From Todiramphus chloris collaris (taxonomy: Eukaryota; Chordata; Aves; Coraciiformes; Alcedinidae), in assembly GCA_025345505.1 (NCBI GenBank), contig JANVCC010000153.1:79258-143257 (forward strand): DNA of 64,000 bases, in the 5' to 3' direction. The notes beneath the pieces are model-generated. The model searched no databases, was not told the origin of the DNA, and saw nothing but the letters and a program-made list of their open reading frames with translations. Below are positions 56,230 through 64,000 of the stretch, in pieces. Numbering within the stretch: the first letter of the stretch is position 1; each line of letters opens with the position of its first letter. The translations under genes were made by a program, and so were the position numbers.

Positions 56230-58312
56230 ATCCCCCCTTTTTCTTTTTACCATTTTGTTCATCAAACCACTTACACTCTTGCTGGCTCAAAATAAAGGTC
56301 TCTTCAGCCTTGGATATCCCTCCCAGAAGTTCATATTTGGCTCTCATAGGCATTAAATGAGCTGTTTCTAATCTGCTCTTTACAATTGAGACTATTCTGT
56401 TGAATATACAGGGCCCGAAGTTTAAACCTGAAATTAATAATATTAGCGGCCCTGTTATTGTTGATAACAGAGTAGTCAGCCAGGGGGAATGATTAAACCA
56501 TGATTCATACCAGCTTCGTTGTGCTTCTCGCTCTCTTTTTCTCTTTTCTAATCCTTCCCGCAGTTTGGTCATGGTGTCCCTTACTATCCCAGTGTGATCT
56601 GCATATACACAACATTCTTCTTTAAGTGCTGCACACACCCCTCCTTGCTGTAAAAACATTAAATCTAGTCCTCTCCGGTTTTGCAATACTACTTCCGACA
56701 GTGATCTAGCAGATTTTTCTAAAGCAGTTATTGATTGTTCAATTCTTACCAGGTCTTCGTCTACTGCCATTCTTAATGCTTTAAATTCTTTACTTTGTTG
56801 TACCAGTGAGGTTACTCCTGTACCTACTCCTGCACCCCCCAAAACCATTAAAGTGGCTATTGTTATTGCTGTAAGGGGTTCTCGTTTAGACAGGTGATGT
56901 TCCTGAGTAGTCAGTGAATCGTAGACAAACTCCTCAGGGTGATAGAAGATTTTAGGGATTATTGCTACCTGAACACAATAGTCTGAGGATTCATTAAAAT
57001 GTTCTAACGACAGACAAGGTGTAACTCCTATAGTGGAACAAACCCACTTGGTATTATTGGCCGGCAGTAACCATCTTGCAGGCCTTTTAGATTTTAATGG
57101 TCCCTTCCCCTTATTAACACACAGTCGTCTTTTGTGTTCTGGAATTTTTCCTACACACACGCCTCTCCCCGTCACTTGAGTTAATGTAATTCCTTGTTTT
57201 TCTGCCCCCCATACACACTGCGCTGGGTTAGTGCCATTCGCACGTGTGGGTTTCTTAGTTACTCCCACAGCCTCGTAAAAAGGTGGTTTTATGCCATAAC
57301 ACAACCAGCAATGCTCAGTAAGATTTGGGTTAGTTTTGTTCAACACCAGGTAACTGGCTTGCATCAGTTTCCAGAGGGAGTTATCCCCAGGGTGTTCGTT
57401 AGGGGTTTGGGTGGTTTGGATATTGTTCATTTCAGGAACTATTGTTACTTCATCTGATGTTTCTTCGACTAAGCCATCAGTCAGTACCTGGTTGGGGCCT
57501 ACCGGTAATGGATCATTCGGAACTATTTCCTTTTTTATGAGAATTAGACCACCTCTATCTGTCCCTGGCTCATAATATCGAACCCCCCAACTTTTCCCTA
57601 TAGTCCAACTACTGTCTTGAGGCTTAGTCACATTCAAATACACATGTTCACAATATGCAGGACCTCCTTCTACTATTCCTCCACTCCTATCTCTTTTTAC
57701 TGGCTTGCATCCATAAGGAGCCCAGGATACTCTTAGAAAAGGATCTCTTCCGGGCTCATTGATCCACATATTTGCAATCGTTTCACAACCCCAATATGCA
57801 CAATAATACTGTCCTGGGTGACTGCAATACCGTTTTCCAGGATTGGAGTTAGGGCACAAATAGAAAGCTGCCATATTTAAGCATGGTTCTATGGGTGCTA
57901 ATTGACACAAGGTGGTTTTAAAGCTAGGAGCCCCTGGAGCTATTACAGTTTGTATGACCTTAGCGCTTTCCCATTGATACAGTGTCCATTTAAATGGCTG
58001 GTGGGATTGGTGATTCATTTCTTCAGCCAGTGTTTGTGGCAGGCACATTATAAACAGTATGCCTAGGACGTACCGAAAAGGATGGAAACTCCGTTTCCTT
58101 ATCCATTGTTTTGATTCAATTTGACCAGTGCTATTCTTCCATTTAAAGCCTTGGGTACATTCCCTGGGGAGGATTTTCACGTCTCTTGGGGCACTGGGGT
58201 AATTCCCCCAGTACTCCTGCGTGGCTTCCATGACAGGAGTCAGTTCTCCACAGTACTGTACCCCTCTACCTCGCTCGTCGACTCGGTTGCTTCGAGCCAC
58301 GAGGAATAGCAT
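56222..58312 (-). CDS. env: Endogenous retroviral Env, intact 696-codon frame (gamma type)
   Basis: A single-pass envelope glycoprotein precursor. In order it shows: a long leader with a hydrophobic signal core at about 79-95 (YVLGILFIMCLP); a Cys-rich surface subunit (about 97-477) with CWLC at 335-338, the gamma-type motif for a reducible SU-TM disulfide; a basic cleavage site LSKR ending at 477; a hydrophobic fusion-peptide-like stretch at 479-500 (AITIATLMVLGGAGVG); heptad helices; the conserved segment LQNRRGLDLMFLQQ (543-556); CX6CC at 560-568; a membrane anchor at about 611-632; and a tail ending in Lys/Gly from the polypurine tract. No stop or shift occurs. The true start is uncertain (Met1 or Met29). 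Function and expression are unknown. The start lies 254 nt beyond the pol stop, whereas most gammaretroviral env genes overlap pol. Confidence 0.93.
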   Translation of the reverse strand: MLFLVARSNRVDERGRGVQYCGELTPVMEATQEYWGNYPSAPRDVKILPRECTQGFKWKNSTGQIESKQWIRKRSFHPFRYVLGILFIMCLPQTLAEEMNHQSHQPFKWTLYQWESAKVIQTVIAPGAPSFKTTLCQLAPIEPCLNMAAFYLCPNSNPGKRYCSHPGQYYCAYWGCETIANMWINEPGRDPFLRVSWAPYGCKPVKRDRSGGIVEGGPAYCEHVYLNVTKPQDSSWTIGKSWGVRYYEPGTDRGGLILIKKEIVPNDPLPVGPNQVLTDGLVEETSDEVTIVPEMNNIQTTQTPNEHPGDNSLWKLMQASYLVLNKTNPNLTEHCWLCYGIKPPFYEAVGVTKKPTRANGTNPAQCVWGAEKQGITLTQVTGRGVCVGKIPEHKRRLCVNKGKGPLKSKRPARWLLPANNTKWVCSTIGVTPCLSLEHFNESSDYCVQVAIIPKIFYHPEEFVYDSLTTQEHHLSKREPLTAITIATLMVLGGAGVGTGVTSLVQQSKEFKALRMAVDEDLVRIEQSITALEKSARSLSEVVLQNRRGLDLMFLQQGGVCAALKEECCVYADHTGIVRDTMTKLREGLEKRKREREAQRSWYESWFNHSPWLTTLLSTITGPLILLISGLNFGPCIFNRIVSIVKSRLETAHLMPMRAKYELLGGISKAEETFILSQQECKWFDEQNGKKKKGGLL
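56231..56248 (-). promoter_or_regulatory. Polypurine tract
   Basis: An uninterrupted 18-purine run ending in six Gs and an A directly before the LTR, the plus-strand DNA primer site. It is also coding: it specifies the KKKKGG tail of Env, and the Env stop TAA lies inside the LTR. Confidence 0.9.
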
Positions 58313-58566
58313 CTTCTCGGTAGCAGGGGTAGTCTTCAGGAGAGGGAGTGCTATTTCAGGTACTTGCTGCTGTTTATAGCTCCCAGTTTGTCACCCAGCT
58401 CCTCTGGAAGTAGCACCTTGATAATTCCAATTAACACATACAAGCCAATAGGTTTTATTCCAATAAGGTTACCACCGTTCTCGGCACTCCTATAGAAACT
58501 GATTCTGCACCAATCCCAGCATGTTATTGTTGTTATTGTATCCTAGCCCCTCCCCTTTATGTCCCT

Positions 58567-61500
58567 TTAAACCTTCCTGAGGATGATCTTTAAGTCTCCC
58601 GGCGGGCTTGCAATTTCCCAGGACTGGTCCGGGTCTCTGATGGGTCCTTTCACACGGTTCGCATGAGTCCAACCCTTCTCGGCTGTCCGGATGGCAGTTT
58701 CTGTGGTAAGTAAAACAAGAAAGGGTCCTTCCCAGCGAGGGGTTAATGAGGATTCCTTCCAGGATTTTATCAAAACCTTATCCCCTGGTTTGATCTTATG
58801 TATGGCCATATCTAAAGGGGGCCTTTGGACCACTAAACCTTTATTTCGTAACTGCTCCCTCCGTGTCATTAGCTGTATCAAATAAGGTTTAATTTGTTGG
58901 CTCTCGAGCTGGGGGTGGTCTTGTGGGATTTCCAAGTCATACAGCATTCCGTACAACATCTCAAAAGGAGAAATCCCAACATCAGTTCGGGGTTGGGTCC
59001 GGACATTTAGCAATGCTAAGGGTAGGCACTTTACCCAGGACATTTTTGTTTCCAGCATCAACTTTGTCAGTGGTTTTTTTATCTCACCGTTCATTCTTTC
59101 AACTTTACCCGAACTCTGCGGGTGCCACGGAGTGTGATATTTCCACTGGGTGCCCAGGGAGGACAGAGCTTCCTTTGCTATTTTTGATATAAAATGAGGC
59201 CCTCTATCGGAATCAATCACTTCGATAGAGCCATATCTTGGGATGATTTCTTCCAGCAACAATCTCACCACGGTCTGTGCCGTGGCCCGTGCTGTCGGAA
59301 AAGCTTCTACAAATTGCGTTAAATGGTCTACAATTACCAGTAAATACTTATATCTCCCTACTTTTGGTAGTTCAGTAAAATATATTTGAATTCTTGCGAA
59401 CGGCCTGTGCGACAGTTTCCTTCCTCCCATTGGTCTCTCCCTCACTTGGTGTCTATTAACTTTCTGACAAGTTATACATTCATTTACAATTATTTTTGCT
59501 ATATTATATATTCCAATGCACATATATTTGATGGCAAACTGGTCTACTAAGGCCTGGGTTCCCCAGTGGGTTTTTCTATGAAATTCTTGCATGATTCTTA
59601 GGGCTAATGACTTGGGAAGGACCTCCCGATCATCAGGAAGCTTCCAGTGTCCTTTTTCTCTTTCCCTGATTCCCAGCTGGGCCAATTTCTCTTTCTCTTG
59701 GACTGTAAAGCTCAGAATGCGGCAGCTTGTATTTTTCCATGCCTCTACTCCATAATCATCCCAACATGCATAGCATGGGGGATCTCTTAGATTTTTCCCA
59801 CAATTAACACATTTCTTCCGAGCTTTCATTGCTCTCTCCTCACTACTTATCATTACTGCAGCCTTTTTAGCCTCTTGGTCTGCCAGATTATTCCCCCTTA
59901 CCAATGGGTTCAGCCCCCTCTGGTGTCCTTTTAAATGTACGACTGCTATCCCAATTGGGCCCCTTAAAGCTTGTAGGACCTGAATTATCAGTTCCTGATG
60001 TATTAACCCTTTACCCCGGGAATTTATTAGTCATCTCTCTTCCCATATCTTTCCAAAGATGTGTACCACCCCAAACGCATACTTTGAGTCTGTATAGATG
60101 GTCCCAATTTTTCCTTCCAACAACCTCAGAGCTCTTAATACTGCATATAATTCACATGCCTGGGCAGACCAGCTGTGGCTCAAGGGTCCTGATTCTATTA
60201 CAGTAAATGTATTACCATCAACTACAGCATATCCTGATTTTCTCTTCCCTTCTACCACCCGTGATGATCCATCTACAAACAGTTTCTCTCCTTCTCCAAG
60301 TTCTTCCTCTTCCAGATCTGGCCTAATTTTAGTTTGTTCTTCAATATTGTGGAGACAATCATGGGTCAGGTCTTCATTAGGTTCCCCATATAAAAATTGT
60401 GCAGGATTTTGTAGAGATGTGACTTCAAGGGTTAGTCTAGGTGAAGATATCAAGATTGCCTCATACTTCATGAGCCTAGCATCAGTTAATCCATTTGTCT
60501 GCCTTTTGCTGTAAGATTCCCCTGATATTATGTGGTGACAATATCCTTACTTCCCCTCCGAATGTGATTTTATTTACTTCTTCTACTAGGAGGGCTGCTG
60601 CCACTACTGCCTGCAAACAAATGGGCCATCCCCTACTTACAGGGTCCAGGAGCTTGGAAAGATATCCTACTGGCTTTTTCTTCCCTGCCCATTCCTGAGC
60701 CAACACCCCAAATGCTGTACCTTCTTCTATGTTCACAAATAAAAAGAATGGTTTCTTCAAGTCTGGTAAACTTAAAACAGGGGCATTAACTAAATCAGCC
60801 TTTAAGGCTTCTAACTGATTTTCGTCGTCGCCTGTCCATTTCAGTAAGCCATCTTTTGTTAGTTTAGCATACAGAAATTTGACTTTTCTACTATAGCCTT
60901 CAATCCATTGCCTACAATAGCCCAGTAACCCAAACAACTGTCTAACCTGTCTCTTAGTTTTTGGAGCTGGCAATGCTAGTATGCCCTGTACTCTCTCTGG
61001 GTCCAATTTCTTAGTCCCCTTACTCAACCTGTGTCCCAGATATTTCACTTCCTTTTCAACAAACTGCAGTTTTGATTTTGACACCTTCAATCCCTGTAAA
61101 CTCAAAAAATTTAACAACTTAATACTCTCTTTCCTAACTGCCTCCTCGCTGCCACCGGCCAGCAGTAAATCATCCATGTACTGAACAAGGGTCACTCCTT
61201 TCTCTAATTCATACCCCTGCAATATTTGTTCTAATGCCTGTCCAAACAAATTTGGAGACTCGGTGAATCCTTGGGGCAAAACCGTCCACCGTAATTGTTT
61301 TCTGTGAGTGTCCGGGTCTTCCCATTCAAAGGCAAAATAATCTCTGCAATGTTCCTTTAAGGGACATGCCCAGAAGGCATCCTTCAAATCTATTACACTA
61401 TACCATTGATCGTCGTTGGGGCCCAGTTGACTTAAAAGTGTATGAGGATTTGCCACTACAGGAAATCTGGCCACCGTCCGTTTGTTAATTTCTCGCAAAT

Positions 61501-62146
61501 CATGTACTAATCTGTATGTCCCATCAGATTTCTTTACAGGCAAGATGGGAGTATTAAATGGAAACATGCAGGGTTCCAGTATTCCCCTTTTAATTAATCT
61601 TTGAATCTCAGGTTTCAATCCCTGTCTCCCCTCCATTGGCAAGGGGTATTGTTTTATTCTTACTGGTATTTCTGGGTTCCTTATTGTCACGGAAAAAGGT
61701 TCAATATCCATTTTCCCGATAGTCTCTGGAGTGTACCATACTTCAGGGTTTATTTTCTCCTCGTCAACTGCCCTTAAAGGGCACAACTTAATTCTTAGTT
61801 CATCCTTCATTGCCTCTAAACTAATTTCTAGTTCAACCATCAAGTCTCTACCTAATAAGTTATAGTCCGCTTCAGGTACTAACAGCAGGGACCCTACCCC
61901 TAGTTTGGAGCTTGTTTCTAAAAGTACGTTTTTTATTACGGAGACCCCGAAAGGTTCCCCTTTTGCTCCAATAACTTTTATTTTCTCCGAGGATATTTTA
62001 CACCCCCGGGGTAATTTTTGAACAGTGGATCTTTCTGCTCCTGAGTCCACTAGGAACTCTATTTCTTGTCGCTGGGGACCCACTTTTAGTTTTATCAAGG
62101 GCTCGGTTTTCTCACGGATCCCCAGCAGATAGAGCCCCTGACACCC
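58567..62146 (-). pseudogene. pol: Retroviral pol (protease, RT, RNase H, integrase), disrupted
   Basis: Pol continues in the gag frame after the UAG. Protease shows LVDSGAE (active-site Asp). Reverse transcriptase has VLPQGFTESPNLF and YMDDLLLAG with the catalytic Asp pair. At about 60490-60500 a one-base shift separates RT/connection (62098-60482) from RNase H (LFVDGSS, ACELYA and YTDSKYA carrying D, E and D). A UGA at 60033-60031 then cuts the frame in RNase H, and the same frame continues to the integrase. Integrase has the HHCC finger (RKTHW and CITCQ), a catalytic core with SDRGPHF and KVERMNGEIK, but Tyr (IQIYFTELP) where the first catalytic Asp is expected. Three independent lesions make it non-functional. 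Confidence 0.92.
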
Positions 62147-62149
62147 CTA
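62071..62149 (-). promoter_or_regulatory. gag-pol UAG read-through site with pseudoknot
   Basis: Gag ends in UAG (62149-62147) and pol continues in the same frame. After an 8-nt spacer, GGGGCTC (62138-62132) can pair with GAGCCCT (62104-62098). Inside that loop GCTGGGGA (62126-62119) is the exact complement of TCCCCAGC (62078-62071), giving an H-type pseudoknot. This spacing and fold are those of gammaretroviral termination suppression, where a small share of ribosomes read the UAG as an amino acid to make Gag-Pol. Pairing was checked by eye, not by an energy calculation. Confidence 0.85.
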
Positions 62150-63627
62150 GTCTTCTTTAAACATTCCCTCGTCCATCATCCTCTTTCTACAATCCCTTTT
62201 AATGTGTCCCTTCTTTCCACAATAAAAGCACATCGTCACTCCCTTTTCTACCTCCTGGCTTCTATTTCCCCTCCCAGAGGATCCCGATAGTCTAGGACCC
62301 ATGTTCCATCTGGGGGAAGAGCCCCTCTGTCCTTCCCTCACTGACGCTATTAAAATCCTAGCCTGCTTTTTCTGAGTTTCTTCCTCCCTCCAAACATAAA
62401 CTTTCTGAGCCTCCCGGAGCAACTCGTCTAACCCTCTTTGTTGCCAGTCCTCCATCCTCTCCAATTTCCTCCGGATATCGATCCAGGATTTGGCCACAAA
62501 CTGGGTTTTCAATAATGCCTGTCCCAAATCAGTGATTGGATCTAATCCAGAGTACAACTGTAGCCTTTTCCTTAGTCTCTCTAACCATTCCGTAGGGGTT
62601 TCATCTTTCTTTTGTTGTTCATTAAATGCTTTATTAATGTTCTGTCCTCGAGGAACAGCTTCTTTAACTCCTTGTATAATTATTGTCCGCAAATCAGACA
62701 TATGGCCTCTATCGACCTCATTCTGGTTATTCCAATTAGGTTTCTGGGTTGGCCATTTTATATCTGCTGCCGGACCCCCTTGATGTTGATGATCCCATAT
62801 CCTCATTCCAGCTCGTCGGATCATCTCTCTCTCTTCAGAGGTAAATAAAATATTCAAAATCGCTTGCAGCTCATCCCAGGTATAGATATTAGGACGTAGG
62901 AACTGATCTAACTTTTCCGAGACCCCTAGGGGGTCTTCCAACAAACTCCCCATTTCTTTCTTAAATTCTCTCACGTCCCCTGAGTTAAGCGGGACTGATA
63001 CATATCCCATGCTAGGTTGAGGTCCCCCCATCACGATCTCCCTGAGGGGGTATACACTTGCCCTTTCTTTCCTTCGTCTTGTTTGGCTACGGGTTATTGC
63101 TCTACTTTCTTCAGGGGAGCTCGGAGCTGACTCACTTCCATACCCTGGCACCACTGGTCGGGGGGGTGCCGAAGGCTGTGGAGGTGGAGGTGGTGGAATG
63201 TAAGGGGGGGCCAGGTAAGAAACCTCTCTTCATCCCTTGGTTTCTTTCTCCTTGCCCCCTCCTTCTCCTCCTTTAGAGGATATAAATTCACTCTAGTCTC
63301 CGGCCCAATCCATAAACGAGCATACTCACTTTCTTCCACACTAACAGGGTCCTTTGAATTCACATAGATGTTCAGGGCCTGGCAAACCCAATCTTCAAAG
63401 GATCCGAATATAGGCCAATATAGGTGGTCCCCTCTAATTTGTTTACCACCCCAAATTTCCATGCAATAGTGAATCATCTTTACTTTATCCTTACCCCGCC
63501 TAGAGGGGTAATCATTCCAATGTTTAATCATTAAGCCTAATGGACTATCTGGTGGTATTTGGGGAAGTCTCATGTGAGGTCCCAGTCCACCCATGGGATC
63601 AGAGGGCTTACTCTTCCTCTGTCCCAT
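62147..63627 (-). pseudogene. gag: Retroviral gag with one frameshift
   Basis: The structural polyprotein starts at ATG 63627-63625 (A at -3, G at +4) with MGQRKSK, fitting N-myristoylation of matrix. The frame is open through matrix to a proline-rich region, where it changes by one base at a run of seven Cs (63204-63210). The original frame hits a stop at 63094-63096. The shifted frame carries the late-domain/p12-like Pro-rich end, the capsid with a gamma-like charged C-terminal helix region (KLERMEDWQQRGLDELLREA), and one CCHC knuckle (CFYCGKKGHIKRDC, 62230-62189), ending in the UAG before pol. The homopolymer could also be a base-calling error. Confidence 0.9.
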
Positions 63628-64000
63628 CTTCCGGAGTGCCTTCTCACACACACACACACGTGCCCCCTGTTCGTGGCCCAGTCCCTCGCGGGAGATGGGA
63701 ACCGCACTACTAAGGGGTCCGCACTCACTTCGTCCCGTGCAGGACGTCTCACGTCTCACACGGGTGCACTCCGGGATACCCAACCCCAACCGAACGGATA
63801 ACCGGCCTATACTCACGCAATCCCGCGTCTTCGTCCGAAGCTTCGTGCACAAAGATTACAGGGTTTGCCGGCTTTCTTTTGCTTGCTGTTGAATTTAGGG
63901 TTCGTCGGTAGAGGATGTGATGTGACAGCACCCAGCCAGGGCCGCTGAAATCAGCGGGGCGCCTCCCCGTATGGGGCTTCCCACCAGATTGCCTCTATCC
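63628..64000 (-). other. Proviral leader (5' untranslated region, partial)
   Basis: Noncoding leader before gag. It has a likely env splice donor TTGC|GTGAGT (GT at 63816-63815) and a short CA/TG microsatellite at about 63643-63659, some 20 bases before the gag start. The gag frame stays open upstream to 63852 but without an ATG or signal peptide, so a glyco-Gag-like product is not supported. No LTR end or primer site was seen before the window ends. Confidence 0.65.

Larger units (their letters stand above)
55442..64000 (-). mobile_element. Gammaretrovirus-like endogenous provirus, 5' LTR outside window
   Basis: Order on the minus strand is leader, gag, pol, env, polypurine tract, 3' LTR. 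The gamma type is indicated by five features: gag and pol in one frame separated by UAG with a downstream pseudoknot, a single CCHC knuckle, a gag start MGQ suited to myristoylation, an MLV-like capsid end rich in charged helices, and an envelope with CWLC and CX6CC motifs. Gag and pol carry disabling changes while env is open. Leader sequence continues to the last base of the window without an LTR end or a clear primer-binding site, so these lie beyond 64000. Insertion age cannot be estimated without the second LTR. Confidence 0.92.

Noticed and set aside
63628-63852. In-frame upstream extension of gag, as for glyco-Gag
   Set aside because: No ATG, no signal peptide or membrane segment. The open frame alone is not enough.
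64000-64000. Primer-binding site in the TGGTGGGAAGCCCC stretch near 63970-63985 (minus strand)
   Set aside because: It begins TGG but is not preceded by the TTTATAACA LTR end and does not match a tRNA 3' end that I know.

Overview
The window looks like a bird genome. It contains many CR1 LINE fragments with the typical avian CR1 3' end, avian ERVL-type LTRs, and a vertebrate potassium-chloride cotransporter gene whose protein most resembles KCC4. The species cannot be named from the sequence alone.

Positions 133-45284, minus strand, hold the first twelve coding exons of SLC12A7 (KCC4). Exon 1 lies in a CpG-rich promoter near 45.2 kb and exon 12 is at the left edge, so the second half of the gene is outside the window. 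The twelve exons join into 541 codons with matching intron phases, GT-AG borders and no break, so the host gene appears intact. The introns hold CR1 copies (9.03-13.1 kb, 14.13-14.96 kb, 35.58-36.85 kb, and small antisense pieces near 21.8 and 31.1 kb), one ERVL-type solo LTR (38.2-38.86 kb), a 24-bp perfect palindrome at 4691-4714, and simple repeats.

Positions 45.6-55.4 kb are intergenic. I recognise no host gene there. The stretch holds a decayed LINE reverse-transcriptase remnant (about 45.9-46.3 kb), CR1 3' ends (47.3-47.6 and about 49.0-49.14 kb), an LTR-like promoter/polyadenylation block (about 49.89-50.18 kb) and an ERVL-type LTR fragment (about 54.75-55.13 kb).

Positions 55442-64000, minus strand, are a gammaretrovirus-like endogenous provirus missing only its 5' LTR, which lies past the right edge. 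In transcription order it has a leader, gag, pol, env, a polypurine tract and a 788-bp 3' LTR with perfect 9-bp inverted ends. Gag and pol are in one frame separated by a single UAG, followed by an 8-nt spacer and sequences able to form an H-type pseudoknot, which is the gammaretroviral read-through arrangement. Gag has one frameshift. Pol has one frameshift, one UGA stop and a substituted catalytic Asp in integrase. Env is an uninterrupted 696-codon frame with the hallmark motifs of a gamma-type envelope. The 3' LTR is transcribed towards SLC12A7, about 10 kb upstream of its start codon. The provirus is therefore the most interesting object here, for its preserved env and for its possible influence on the cotransporter gene.
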